Of a DNA stretch of 64,000 nt, positions 7,995 through 16,059 are shown one piece after another (the stretch's first letter is position 1; each line of letters starts with the position of its first letter). Source of the stretch: Alkalibacterium pelagium (GTDB lineage Bacteria > Bacillota > Bacilli > Lactobacillales > Carnobacteriaceae_A). The position numbers were made by a program, and so were the translations under genes. The notes beneath the pieces are model-generated. The model had not been told where the DNA came from. It saw only the letters and a program-made list of their open reading frames with translations, and did not search any database. The stretch spans positions 1 through 64,000 of the forward strand of contig NZ_FNZU01000015.1 of the NCBI RefSeq assembly GCF_900109325.1, in the 5' to 3' direction.

Positions 7995-8840
7995 TTAAAA
8001 TTCAATTGTATCCGGATCAGTGGCAGTACCTGCACGACCTTTAAGCCCATCGATGACCGCCATATCTTCTGTACTGATTTCAAAGTCGAATATATCCGCA
8101 TTTTCCCATACGCGTTCTTTCGTCACTGTCTTGGGAAGAGGGAGGAAGCCATGCTGCAGACTCCACTTCAATACCAGCTGAGCAATCGATTTATCATATT
8201 TCTCCGCTAATTCTTTCAACTCTTCGACATCGAAGATTTTACCTGTGCCAAGTGGACTGTACGCTTCTGATACAATGCCATGTTCCTTGTTGTATTTAAC
8301 AACTTCTGGTTGCATGTCACTCGGGTTCAGCATAATCTGGTTAACTGCAGGCTTGATTTCAGCTGTTTCCAGCAGGGCATCAAGATGGTGAGCTCTGAAG
8401 TTAGATACACCTAAAGTCTTGATCTTGCCAGCTTCGACTGCTTCTTCCATCGCTTTCCAGCTGCCCGCATTGTCTTCCTGCCAGTTATCACGTGAATAAA
8501 TGGGATTCGGCCAATGAATCAGGTAGAGATCGATATAGTCTGTATCGAGTCTGCTAAGAGAATTTTCAATGGCTTCTTTTGTTTTCTCGTAGCCGTGCTT
8601 GCGGTTCCAGAGTTTTGTTGCCAGGAAAATCTCTTCTCTCGGTACACCACTTTCTTTAAGCGCTTCGCCAACTGCTTCTTCGTTTTTATAAGCAGCTGCT
8701 GTATCAATGTGTCGGTAGCCAGCTTCAAGCGCCCATAAGACGGACTGCTTGGCATCTTCATCACTTGCCTGCCAGGTCCCGAATCCCATAACAGGTATCT
8801 TAAGCCCATTATTCATTTCATACGTATCAGTTAATGACAT
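7995..8840 (-). CDS. aldo/keto reductase (YtbE/YvgN-like, AKR5)
   Basis: NADPH-dependent aldo/keto reductase of 281 residues with the TIM-barrel family signatures. The catalytic Asp and Tyr are in GYRHIDTAAAYKNE, the Lys in LATKLWN and the His in YLIHWPNP. The cofactor-binding end reads LPKTVTKERVWEN. Likely role: reduction of methylglyoxal or other small aldehydes and ketones in the cytosol, as for the Bacillus YtbE/YvgN group. ATG 8840 is chosen because AGGA at 8847-8850 lies six bases from it but would abut the other candidate ATG at 8846. It is a single gene, ending at the terminator shared with the TetR gene. Confidence 0.9.
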   Translation of the reverse strand: MSLTDTYEMNNGLKIPVMGFGTWQASDEDAKQSVLWALEAGYRHIDTAAAYKNEEAVGEALKESGVPREEIFLATKLWNRKHGYEKTKEAIENSLSRLDTDYIDLYLIHWPNPIYSRDNWQEDNAGSWKAMEEAVEAGKIKTLGVSNFRAHHLDALLETAEIKPAVNQIMLNPSDMQPEVVKYNKEHGIVSEAYSPLGTGKIFDVEELKELAEKYDKSIAQLVLKWSLQHGFLPLPKTVTKERVWENADIFDFEISTEDMAVIDGLKGRAGTATDPDTIEF

Positions 8841-9005
8841 GTCCATTCCTACTTTCTTAATGTTTAGTATCTAATAAAAAGTATACATAAACATAGAAAA
8901 GAGTGCCAATGAAATCGCTTTTGCACAAACTCATATAAAAAACTCCGTCGTTCAGGAGCAGCCACTTATAAATAAAGTGACAAATCCTGTGGACAGAGCA
9001 TAAGT

Positions 9006-9458
9006 TTAAAGATTGTTGTAAGCATCAATCAGTTTCTGGGCAAAAGCCTTAAGGTTTTCACTATCTTCTTCTTCAGGGTTCAAGTTGACTTTGACATTCT
9101 CCGCACCCTTTAAAGCGCCGGTTTTTTCAAACTGCTCGTCAAAATCATCCACTGATTTACAGTACTTTTCATAAAACGTGTCACCCGATCCAAACGATCC
9201 AAAAATTTTACCAGTTAAATCGACTTCTTCTAGTTCTTCATAAAAGTCCACTATTTCATCGGGCAAATCAGCATCTGTCCCGTAGGTGTATGTACCAACT
9301 ACTGCAATATCAGCATCAGTAAAGTCTTCAGGATCAGCAAAGACGCTTTCCACAACTTCTACTTCAGCTCCCAGTTCCTGAAAAGCCTCTTCCAGTATTT
9401 CCGCACACTCTTCAGTATTCCCAGTCAGACTGGCATATACGATCATAACTTTGGGCAT
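9006..9458 (-). CDS. flavodoxin
   Basis: Short-chain flavodoxin of 150 residues, a cytosolic FMN electron carrier. The phosphate-binding loop of FMN reads SLTGNTEE near residues 9-16. The later loops VGTYTYGTDADLPDE and FGSGDTFYEKYC surround the isoalloxazine ring. The protein is very acidic, as usual for the family. The start is ATG 9458, with AAAGGA eight bases upstream; the longer reading from 9515 lacks a ribosome binding site and would place the start over the promoter. Partners (pyruvate-flavodoxin oxidoreductase, ribonucleotide reductase, isoprenoid enzymes) are not in the window. Confidence 0.9.
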   Translation of the reverse strand: MPKVMIVYASLTGNTEECAEILEEAFQELGAEVEVVESVFADPEDFTDADIAVVGTYTYGTDADLPDEIVDFYEELEEVDLTGKIFGSFGSGDTFYEKYCKSVDDFDEQFEKTGALKGAENVKVNLNPEEEDSENLKAFAQKLIDAYNNL

Positions 9459-9505
9459 GACCATCATCCTTTCTACGTGGTTACCCTGCAACCTATTTCT
9501 AAAAA

Positions 9506-9534
9506 AGCATACCATGAAATCGAGAGAGTTTCAA
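9506..9534 (-). promoter_or_regulatory. promoter of the flavodoxin gene
   Basis: On the minus strand: -35 TTGAAA, 17-bp spacer, -10 TATGCT with an upstream TGG (extended). It lies 48 bp before ATG 9458, which supports the shorter reading of the gene. Confidence 0.7.
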
Positions 9535-9610
9535 TAATTCATTCCTTCACAAAGTATTTAATAAAATAATAGAAACTTTATGAAAATACGGACTATATTG
9601 TACGTGATAA

Positions 9611-9624
9611 TGTAAGCTCTTACG
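9611..9624 (+). promoter_or_regulatory. candidate catabolite-responsive element (cre)
   Basis: TGTAAGCTCTTACG matches the CcpA operator consensus TGWAARCGYTWNCW at 12 of 14 positions and lies 112 bp upstream of the glucosidase start. Catabolite repression of a beta-glucosidase would be usual in Firmicutes. Confidence 0.4.
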
Positions 9625-9735
9625 CCAACTTTTCACACACACCTATTATCTAGGATAATTTCAGTAAAATAGGTGGTACTTTGCTATGAATCCGTTATAC
9701 TGAAAGAGAATACACATTAAACAAGGAGTGAGAAA

Positions 9736-11172
9736 ATGGAACATCAAACACTGGATGCATTTCCGGATAATTTTCTCTGGGGATCAGCTTCAGCTGCCTA
9801 TCAGGTAGAAGGGGCAGCGAAAGAAGATGGCAAAGGGGAGTCGGTCTGGGACCGCTTTGTACAGATTCCTGGTAAGACATTTAAAGGAACGACTGGTGAT
9901 GTAGCAGTAGACCATTACCACAGGTACAAAGAAGATGTGGCGCTTATGGCTGAACAGGGCCTTAAGGCTTACCGTTTTTCTGTCGCTTGGAGCCGGATCA
10001 TACCGGACGGCGACGGTGAAGTGAATGAAAAAGGACTTGAGTTTTACGATAAACTGATCGATGAACTGCTGGCTCATGGCATCGAACCTGTTCTGACACT
10101 GTATCACTGGGATATCCCTCAAGCGCTGCAGGATAAATACGGCGGCTGGGAAAGCAGGCAGGTCATCGAAGACTTTACCCGATATGCGGATATTCTGTTC
10201 CAGCGCTACAACAACAAAGTCAAATACTGGGTCAGTCTGAATGAGCAGAACATTTTTATTATGCTAGGGTACCGCATGGCCGCTCATCCACCTAACGTTG
10301 TTGATGAGAAACGCATGTACCAGGCCAACCATATTGCTAATCTTGCTAACGCATCTGTTATCAGACGCTTCAGAGAGCTTGAAATAAATGGAAAGATCGG
10401 TCCAAGCTTTGCTTATGGACCAACTTACGCGCTCGACAGTCATCCGTTGAATCAGCTGGCAGCTGAAAACAATGAAGCCTTCAGCGCTCACTGGTGGATG
10501 GACGTTTATGTGTTCGGAGAATATCCAAAGACTGTCTGGAAATATCTGGAGAAAAAAGGGTTGGTACCTGCAATTGAAGAAGGCGATATGGATCTTCTTA
10601 AATCGGCCAAGCCTGACTTCATGGGACTGAACTATTATCAGACTGCAACTGTCGAGCATAACCCTCTTGACGGTGTTTCGGCTGGCAAAATGAATACATC
10701 GGGTAAAAAAGGTAGCAGTGAAGCTAGCGGCTTGCCTGGCGTATTCAAATCTGCAGACAACCCCTATGTCGAACAGACTGACTGGGACTGGGATATCGAT
10801 CCTGTGGGCTTGAGAATCGCTTTGAGACGGATCGACAGCCGCTACAACCTGCCGATTCTGATTACGGAAAATGGACTAGGCGCATACGACGATCTGGAAG
10901 AAGACGGGTCCATACATGACGACTACCGTATCGATTTCCTTAGAAAACATGTTCAGACGATACAGGAAGCCATCACTGATGGGGTCAACGTCTTGGGTTA
11001 CTGCACATGGAGCTATACTGACCTGCTGAGCTGGTTGAACGGCTATCAGAAGCGGTATGGTTTTGTCTATGTCGATAGAGAAGAGCTGGATGAAAAGGAA
11101 CTGAAACGATATAAAAAAGACAGTTATTTCTGGTATAAGAAAGTGATCGAAACCAATGGAAAAGAACTGTAA
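9736..11172 (+). CDS. GH1 family beta-glucosidase, probably 6-phospho-beta-glucosidase
   Basis: Family 1 glycoside hydrolase of 478 residues, a cytosolic retaining enzyme that releases glucose or glucose 6-phosphate from beta-glucosides. The N-terminal signature FLWGSASAAYQVEG is at about 14-27. The acid/base E170 is in SLNEQN and the nucleophile E378 in ITENG. The usual residue after the acid/base is Pro (NEP); here it is Gln. Near the C-terminus SWLNGYQKRYGFVYVD keeps the Ser/Lys/Tyr pattern that contacts the phosphate in 6-phospho-beta-glucosidases, so a PTS-fed substrate is more likely than a free glucoside, although no PTS gene is nearby. ACAAGGAGTG precedes ATG 9736. Monocistronic. Confidence 0.85.
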   Translation: MEHQTLDAFPDNFLWGSASAAYQVEGAAKEDGKGESVWDRFVQIPGKTFKGTTGDVAVDHYHRYKEDVALMAEQGLKAYRFSVAWSRIIPDGDGEVNEKGLEFYDKLIDELLAHGIEPVLTLYHWDIPQALQDKYGGWESRQVIEDFTRYADILFQRYNNKVKYWVSLNEQNIFIMLGYRMAAHPPNVVDEKRMYQANHIANLANASVIRRFRELEINGKIGPSFAYGPTYALDSHPLNQLAAENNEAFSAHWWMDVYVFGEYPKTVWKYLEKKGLVPAIEEGDMDLLKSAKPDFMGLNYYQTATVEHNPLDGVSAGKMNTSGKKGSSEASGLPGVFKSADNPYVEQTDWDWDIDPVGLRIALRRIDSRYNLPILITENGLGAYDDLEEDGSIHDDYRIDFLRKHVQTIQEAITDGVNVLGYCTWSYTDLLSWLNGYQKRYGFVYVDREELDEKELKRYKKDSYFWYKKVIETNGKEL

Positions 11173-11191
11173 ATAAAGAATTGAAGTTATA

Positions 11192-11262
11192 AGCAGTCTT
11201 GATTGTCTTAGATGCCTACAGTAGAGCCTATTACTGTGCCTCGGCAATCAAGGCTGTTTTTT
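11192..11262 (+). terminator. terminator after the GH1 gene
   Basis: The arms AGCAGTCTTGATTG and CAATCAAGGCTGTT pair across a long inner region and are followed by a T-run at 11257-11262. Confidence 0.6.
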
Positions 11263-11341
11263 CGACTATTTTCATTTATTCAAGTAAACTGATAGGAGCA
11301 AATACTTATAAAAAAAGCCTGTTGAGAAGGAGTAGAGTTTA

Positions 11342-12253
11342 GTGACAAAAGCAGTGGTAATCGTCAACCCAACCTCTGGTAAGGAAGAGGGAGAAGAATA
11401 TGGCCCAGAAGTTAAAAGAGAACTGGAAAAAATGTACAGTGAAGTAGAATTGAGATGGACAGAAGGAGAAGGTGATGCGACCCGGTTCGCCAGAGAGGCC
11501 TGCCGAGAAGAAGTGGATGCTATTTACGCATTAGGCGGAGACGGCACAGTCAACGAGTGTGTGAATGGCATCGCGCCTGAAGACTACCGTCCACCATTTG
11601 GATTCATCCCACTTGGTACGGTCAACGATTTAGGAAGAGTTCTGGATATTCCTATGAATCCAAAAAAAGCGGTAGAAAAGCTGACAGAGCGGACAAAACG
11701 GGTGATCGATGTCGGTAAAATTAACGACCAGTACTTTGTTGACATTGTCGCTATTGGCTCCATCCCGGATGCCGTACATGAAGTACCAATCGAGAAGAAA
11801 ACTAAACTGGGTCCTCTAGCCTATGTCATTGAAGGGGTTAAGGCGATCAATGAAAAAGAGGTTTATCCGTTCCAATTTGAAGTGGACGGGGAGCAGCTTG
11901 AAGAAGAATCTTTTCTCGTATTGGTTGCAGTGACCAACTCTGTGGCCGGCATTACAACAATGATCCCAGAAGCTGATGTGGATGATGGGTATCTTCATTT
12001 GGCTGTAGTCAAAGGCGACACGATAGCTGAAAAGGTCAATCTGGTGCCGAAGATCTTTGCAGGTAAGGTAACGGACGACGAAAATGTCTTGTACCGTAAA
12101 TTCACTAAAGGATCGATCAGGCTGAAAGAAGGGTTTGAGAAGGAAATTGTCACTAACGTAGATGGGGATGAGGGCGATTCGCTGCCTATTGACCTGGAAG
12201 TGAAAAAACATCACATGACCGTTTTCGTCCCAGACACAGACAATAATCAGTAA
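11342..12253 (+). CDS. DgkB/YegS-type lipid kinase (diacylglycerol kinase family)
   Basis: Soluble diacylglycerol/lipid kinase of 303 residues with the catalytic-domain signatures VIVNPTSGKEEG at the N-terminus and GGDGTVNECVNG near residues 67-78 (nucleotide-binding GGDGT loop), followed by PLGTVNDLGR. In Gram-positives DgkB recycles diacylglycerol left by lipoteichoic acid synthesis to phosphatidic acid at the inner membrane face; that role is likely here but not proven. GTG 11342 is used, with GAAGGAG upstream. It stands alone, with a promoter for the next gene directly after it. Confidence 0.85.
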   Translation: MTKAVVIVNPTSGKEEGEEYGPEVKRELEKMYSEVELRWTEGEGDATRFAREACREEVDAIYALGGDGTVNECVNGIAPEDYRPPFGFIPLGTVNDLGRVLDIPMNPKKAVEKLTERTKRVIDVGKINDQYFVDIVAIGSIPDAVHEVPIEKKTKLGPLAYVIEGVKAINEKEVYPFQFEVDGEQLEEESFLVLVAVTNSVAGITTMIPEADVDDGYLHLAVVKGDTIAEKVNLVPKIFAGKVTDDENVLYRKFTKGSIRLKEGFEKEIVTNVDGDEGDSLPIDLEVKKHHMTVFVPDTDNNQ

Positions 12254-12313
12254 TCTGGCGAACTTTGGAGTCGAGTGAAAATGGTCTTAAAATAGTCATA
12301 CTTTCTTCCCGGA

Positions 12314-12342
12314 TTGAATACGCTTTTTGCCTATGCTAAAAT
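12314..12342 (+). promoter_or_regulatory. promoter of the 12386 membrane protein gene
   Basis: -35 TTGAAT, 17-bp spacer, -10 TAAAAT. It covers an upstream in-frame ATG-like start region, showing that translation must begin further down, at 12386. Confidence 0.65.
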
Positions 12343-12385
12343 AGTAAGAGCAATAAATGCAGAGAGTAAAGAGGACGATAAACTT

Positions 12386-12997
12386 ATGGCAAAAACTAAA
12401 GTAAGAGAAATTCTTCAATCCGAAGAGTCAAATAAAGAAAAATTCAGTTACCTCTGGGGCTATTACAAGTGGCATGTGATACTTGGCCTGTTTGCACTCC
12501 TTGTCAGCGGCTATCTGCTGGTTGACTGGATCAACCGTCCGATAACATATTTTCATCTTACTGTTCTGGCACCTGAAGTAGATTTTGATGAAGAAGAACC
12601 GCTGTCACAGGAACTGAATCGTCTGCTGGAACCTGAAGGAGCAAACGAAACAGCTTATGCTTCATTTACACCTCACGGGCAGATGGCTGAACGATTTACA
12701 GCACAATTCACAGCCGGAGAGTATGATGTTATATTAATGGATGACTTTTCATTCGAAGAATATTCCGAATACGACACCATGCAGGAATTCCGACTGTCAG
12801 GATTGGATGATGATGACTACTATCAGCCGGATCACTATGACAACCCGGTCGGCGTGGATTCAAGTGTGATCCCACTGTTACAGGAATACCGCACGACAGA
12901 CGATCTCATTATGGTCATCCCAGGGAACACAACTAGACGAGACGCTGTCGTAGAATTCTTCGCGACTCAAGGTTTCGAGTTCGAATTTATTGACTGA
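12386..12997 (+). CDS. single-pass membrane protein, unknown function
   Basis: Unrecognised protein of 203 residues. The N-terminal 40 residues are cytosolic and charged (MAKTKVREILQSEESNKEKF). One membrane span follows (HVILGLFALLVSGYLLVDW, about 34-52), then an acidic extracellular domain of about 150 residues rich in Asp/Glu with YDVILMDDFSFEEY. That section vaguely resembles periplasmic-binding-protein folds, an impression and not an identification. The longer frame from 12314 is rejected because the promoter lies inside it. GAGG at 12371 is a weak ribosome binding site. The terminator at 13015-13040 closes the unit. No neighbour explains its role. Confidence 0.75.
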   Translation: MAKTKVREILQSEESNKEKFSYLWGYYKWHVILGLFALLVSGYLLVDWINRPITYFHLTVLAPEVDFDEEEPLSQELNRLLEPEGANETAYASFTPHGQMAERFTAQFTAGEYDVILMDDFSFEEYSEYDTMQEFRLSGLDDDDYYQPDHYDNPVGVDSSVIPLLQEYRTTDDLIMVIPGNTTRRDAVVEFFATQGFEFEFID

Positions 12998-13014
12998 AGA
13001 AAACAGAGTAATGT

Positions 13015-13040
13015 AAGCCTGCTGATCGGCAGGCTTTTTC
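13015..13040 (+). terminator. terminator after the 12386 gene
   Basis: AAGCCTGC-TGATCG-GCAGGCTT stem-loop running into TTTTTC, a classic intrinsic terminator. Confidence 0.9.
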
Positions 13041-13108
13041 TTTTATCATTTTTAATAAATTGTAACTACTTAGTTTGATAGACGGACACTGATTTACCGA
13101 AAAAAGGT

Positions 13109-13136
13109 TTTGTAACTAGTATTTTTTCGCTATACT
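13109..13136 (+). promoter_or_regulatory. promoter of the map gene
   Basis: -35 TTTGTA, 16-bp spacer, -10 TATACT, ending 37 bp before GTG 13173. Confidence 0.55.
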
Positions 13137-13172
13137 AATAGAGATACTAGTAAAGAATAGGAGAATGAAGTC

Positions 13173-13928
13173 GTGATCATCTTGAAATCACCTAGAGAAA
13201 TAGAAGCGATGGATAAAGCAGGGGACGTCCTTGCAGCTATCCATGAATCACTGCGCGATTTTATCAAACCAGGCATTACAGGTATGGATATTGAAGAATA
13301 CGTAGAGAAATTAATGAAGCAACACGGTGCGACCCCTGAGCAGAAAGGCTATCAGGGTTATGAATATTCAACATGTGTCAGCGTGAATGATGAAATTTGT
13401 CACGGATTCCCGAGAGAAGAGCAGCTGAAACAGGGCGACTTGATTAAAGTCGATATGGTAATCAATCTTAATGGGTCTCTGGCAGATTCATGCTGGAGTT
13501 ACAGCGTGGGTGAACCCACTGATGAGATTCAGAAACTGATGGATGTCACGAAAGAGGCTCTTTATAAAGGCATTGAAGCGGCTCAGTTGGGGAATCGCAT
13601 TGGTGACATCGGTCATGCGATCCAGACCTACGTTGAAGCGGAAGGCTTTTCTGTCGTTCGTGAATTTATCGGACATGGAATTGGACCGACTCTTCACGAA
13701 AAACCAAGTGTTCCACATTACGGTGAAGCTGGGAAAGGGTCGCGTCTGAAAGAAGGACTGGTCATCACGATCGAGCCGATGGTAAATACAGGCACATGGC
13801 GCTCTAAAATGGATGACAATGGATGGACCGCACGTACACAAGACGGTGGATTGAGCTGTCAATATGAACATACGATTGCCATCACCAAAGAAGGGCCTCA
13901 GATATTAACTAAACAGCAAGGCGAATAA
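13173..13928 (+). CDS. map: type I methionine aminopeptidase
   Basis: Removes the initiator methionine from nascent proteins using two metal ions. Metal ligands and signatures are in the expected order: EICHGFP (substrate His), VDMVINLNGSLADSCW (two Asp ligands), GHGIGPTLHE (His ligand), TIEPMV (Glu ligand) and YEHTIAI (Glu ligand). At 251 residues it is the usual size for a type Ia enzyme. Start GTG 13173 follows AATAGGAGAATGAA. It is followed after 27 bp by a small membrane protein gene and then a DJ-1 gene, probably one transcript. Confidence 0.92.
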   Translation: MIILKSPREIEAMDKAGDVLAAIHESLRDFIKPGITGMDIEEYVEKLMKQHGATPEQKGYQGYEYSTCVSVNDEICHGFPREEQLKQGDLIKVDMVINLNGSLADSCWSYSVGEPTDEIQKLMDVTKEALYKGIEAAQLGNRIGDIGHAIQTYVEAEGFSVVREFIGHGIGPTLHEKPSVPHYGEAGKGSRLKEGLVITIEPMVNTGTWRSKMDDNGWTARTQDGGLSCQYEHTIAITKEGPQILTKQQGE

Positions 13929-13955
13929 GCTTCCAATTAAGAGGAGGTGATCAGT

Positions 13956-14120
13956 ATGGCCAGAAAAACGTTTCATTATCAAAAAGGCGAACATGAAGTG
14001 GATTTCAGTGTGGAATACCGTATGCCGACAAAACAGGAATTCCTTGGAATTGCCGGTATAATCAGTATCGTGTCTGGAGTGTGCCTGCTTCTTAAAGCCT
14101 TTATACTGAAGGATGAGTGA
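13956..14120 (+). CDS. small single-pass membrane protein, 54 residues
   Basis: Short gene: ATG 13956 to TGA 14120, translating to MARKTFHYQKGEHEVDFSVE, a basic/acidic head of about 28 residues, then one hydrophobic span (FLGIAGIISIVSGVCLLLKA, about 29-48) and a short charged tail. It has the best ribosome binding site in the region, GAGGAGGTGATC, an almost complete match to the 16S tail, six bases before the ATG. It lies between map and the DJ-1 gene; the next ATG (14122) is one base after its TGA, suggesting translational coupling. Function unknown. Confidence 0.75.
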   Translation: MARKTFHYQKGEHEVDFSVEYRMPTKQEFLGIAGIISIVSGVCLLLKAFILKDE

Positions 14121-14121
14121 G

Positions 14122-14718
14122 ATGAGCACATATACTGTAGGGATATTACTGTTTAATGATGTGGAAGTCCTGGATTTTGCCGGACCTTATGAAGTCTTTT
14201 CTGTTACAGAAGACGAGCAGGCAGTCAAAGGCTTCAAAGTAGTAACAATTTCCGAAACTGGAGAGATGATTCGCGCCAGAAACGGTCTGAAAGTCGAACC
14301 GGATTATCATTTCGGCAACCATCCTGAACTGGATGTACTGGTGGTTCCCGGTGGATACGGAGCCAGGGAAGTTGAAAGCAAGAATGACGTAGTGGTTGAC
14401 TGGGTGAATGCTCAGGATGCAGTCGTCGAGAAGATGACGTCGGTCTGTACTGGATCATTCATCCTGGCTGAGGCGGGACTGCTTGAGGGAAAGCGGGCTA
14501 CGACTCACTGGACGGCACTGGACCGTATGGAAAAGGCGTATCCATCAGTCGACGTCAAACGTGAAGTCAAGTTCGTAGACGAAGGCCATCTAATCACCTC
14601 AGCCGGTATTTCAGCCGGCATAGAAATGGCTTTGCATGTAGTAGCCGTCCTTTATGGCAAAGAAACTGCTGCACACACAGCTAAGCATATGGAATACGAC
14701 TGGCAGACAGGGTACTAA
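14122..14718 (+). CDS. DJ-1/PfpI superfamily protein (isonitrile hydratase-like)
   Basis: Class I glutamine amidotransferase-like fold, 198 residues. The nucleophile elbow SVCTGSFILAEAG places the reactive cysteine at C109, paired with the conserved Glu at E24 (GPYEVF). The motif GLLEGKRATTHW following the elbow is typical of the isonitrile hydratase / AraC-N-terminal branch. The exact reaction is not certain. The start is ATG 14122, where AAGGA at 14109-14113 is correctly spaced; ATG 14113 overlaps that site. Coupled to the preceding small gene. Confidence 0.85.
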   Translation: MSTYTVGILLFNDVEVLDFAGPYEVFSVTEDEQAVKGFKVVTISETGEMIRARNGLKVEPDYHFGNHPELDVLVVPGGYGAREVESKNDVVVDWVNAQDAVVEKMTSVCTGSFILAEAGLLEGKRATTHWTALDRMEKAYPSVDVKREVKFVDEGHLITSAGISAGIEMALHVVAVLYGKETAAHTAKHMEYDWQTGY

Positions 14719-14780
14719 TGTCGGTTTGCCTGACGGAGGCAACGAAAGAGGCCAGATCCGTGTGACAGCTGAAAAATAAC

Positions 14781-14841
14781 GAGCACATGTGCTGCGACTG
14801 GAGGACGATGTGTCCGAAAAAAGCAGGCATGTGCTCTTTTT
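14781..14841 (+). terminator. terminator after the DJ-1 gene
   Basis: GAGCACATG at 14781 pairs with CATGTGCTC at 14828, then a run of five T. Confidence 0.7.
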
Positions 14842-14859
14842 CATAAGTTTATAGAACGG

Positions 14860-14993
14860 GAATGGACCATATCTCAGGATTTGAACCATTCGACAGAAAA
14901 TCTTCTTGCCGAATGTACAATATATATAAATATGGACCATTCGCCCATTAATAACGAAGACGAATGGTCCATAAATCAATATATGAACCATTC
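14860..14993. repeat. cluster of three GAATG...CATTC palindromes
   Basis: Copies lie at 14860-14891, 14911-14942 and 14962-14993, at a regular step of 51 bp. Half-site GAATGGNCCATA, with the loop AAATCAAT in the third copy as in 4358-4393. They fill most of the 414-bp gap between the DJ-1 and APH genes, which otherwise holds two terminators. Same family as near 4.3 and 5.7 kb. Confidence 0.85.
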
Positions 14994-15072
14994 GGCACAT
15001 CAAAATGACTATACCAGATGGTTCAAGTAATAATTCGTCGTGAATAAAGATCTTTAAAAGAGCAATAATGTT

Positions 15073-15097
15073 CGCCATTCCGCAGAATGGCGGTCCT
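15073..15097 (+). terminator. intrinsic terminator before the APH gene
   Basis: CGCCATTC-CGCA-GAATGGCG stem followed by GTCCTTTTT, 40 bp upstream of the APH gene. It might also act as an attenuator for that gene. Confidence 0.6.
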
Positions 15098-15132
15098 TTT
15101 TAAATAAAAACAGTCGATACGGAGGATGACCG

Positions 15133-16053
15133 ATGCATCAGACCAGTAAACAGACAATACAATGGATTGAAGCGTCTATTGACGGGGACGTTTTAGAACG
15201 CGAGACACTCAAGGGAGGCATGTCATCTGATCTGACTCTTCTGACTGTCAAATTGAGTGATGGAGTCGTTAAGGAAATGGTCCTTAGAGAATATACCGAT
15301 CGAGAGTGGCTGAAAATGGAACCGGACATCGCATATAAGGAAGCGGAAAATTTAACTCTAGCTGAAAAGCTGTCCGTATCGACTCCAAGTCTAATTGCGT
15401 CCGATTCTACCGCAAGGCAAACGACATGGCCAAGTCTACTGATGTCAAAAGTAGAAGGGGAGGTCATTTTAAATAGAAGCTATACTGAAGACTGGATAGA
15501 TGAACTGGCTGAGGCATTATTCCTTATCCATCAGGCTACAGATATCACGTGTTTATCCAGCTATTTCCGTTATTTTGACCCGATCATTCCTGTACAGGCG
15601 ACGTGGTCGGCAGTTCCCAAGAACTGGCAGAAGATGATGAATTATCTTGCGCATACACCTGTCCCAGAAACGACGCCTGCCTTCATACACAGAGACTTTC
15701 ATCCGACAAATGTGCTGTTCATTAACAGCAAAGTTTCTGCAGTAGTTGACTGGCCGAACGCCTGTATGGGACCGAAACAAGTCGATATCGGTCACTGCCG
15801 GTGGAATCTGGCTATGCTGTACGGTCAGGATGCGGCGGATGACTTTTTGAAGGCATACAGGAAAAAAGATCCTGATCTTGCGTATCCACCATACTGGGAC
15901 TTCGAAATGCTGGGCAATGTCTTTACAGAAGATAAGCCTGAAGTTTACGGAGGTTGGCTGGCGTATGAAAGGACGGATCTCACTGAAGCACTGCTGATCA
16001 AGCGGATGGACAGTTTTCTTCATAATGCTCTGGACCGATTGAATGGGGAGTGA
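15133..16053 (+). CDS. aminoglycoside phosphotransferase (APH) family kinase
   Basis: APH/choline-kinase fold protein of 306 residues. The catalytic loop HRDFHPTNVLF is at about 187-197, with the metal-binding Asp in VVDWPNAC near 207. The N-lobe contains the lysine/nucleotide region LLTVKLSDG. Family members phosphorylate aminoglycosides, homoserine, methylthioribose, choline or related small alcohols, and the acceptor cannot be predicted here; antibiotic resistance should not be assumed. GGAGGATGACCG precedes ATG 15133. Isolated between two palindrome-rich gaps. Confidence 0.8.
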   Translation: MHQTSKQTIQWIEASIDGDVLERETLKGGMSSDLTLLTVKLSDGVVKEMVLREYTDREWLKMEPDIAYKEAENLTLAEKLSVSTPSLIASDSTARQTTWPSLLMSKVEGEVILNRSYTEDWIDELAEALFLIHQATDITCLSSYFRYFDPIIPVQATWSAVPKNWQKMMNYLAHTPVPETTPAFIHRDFHPTNVLFINSKVSAVVDWPNACMGPKQVDIGHCRWNLAMLYGQDAADDFLKAYRKKDPDLAYPPYWDFEMLGNVFTEDKPEVYGGWLAYERTDLTEALLIKRMDSFLHNALDRLNGE

Positions 16054-16059
16054 TGAATA

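Noticed and set aside
12314-12385. N-terminal extension of the membrane protein at 12386
   Set aside because: A 17-bp-spaced promoter (TTGAAT/TAAAAT) lies inside the proposed extension, so it would not be fully transcribed.
14860-14993. Regularly spaced repeats resembling a small CRISPR array
   Set aside because: The units are themselves palindromes of 30-40 bp with variable arms, only three in a row, with no cas genes nearby. The same hairpins occur singly and irregularly elsewhere.
14611-15078. 155-codon open frame on the minus strand after the DJ-1 gene
   Set aside because: It is produced by reading through the palindrome cluster (repeating MVHILIYGPF-like residues), has no ribosome binding site and overlaps the DJ-1 gene.
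15133-16053. Calling the APH-family gene an antibiotic-resistance determinant
   Set aside because: Only the generic kinase fold is visible; many APH-fold enzymes act on metabolites.
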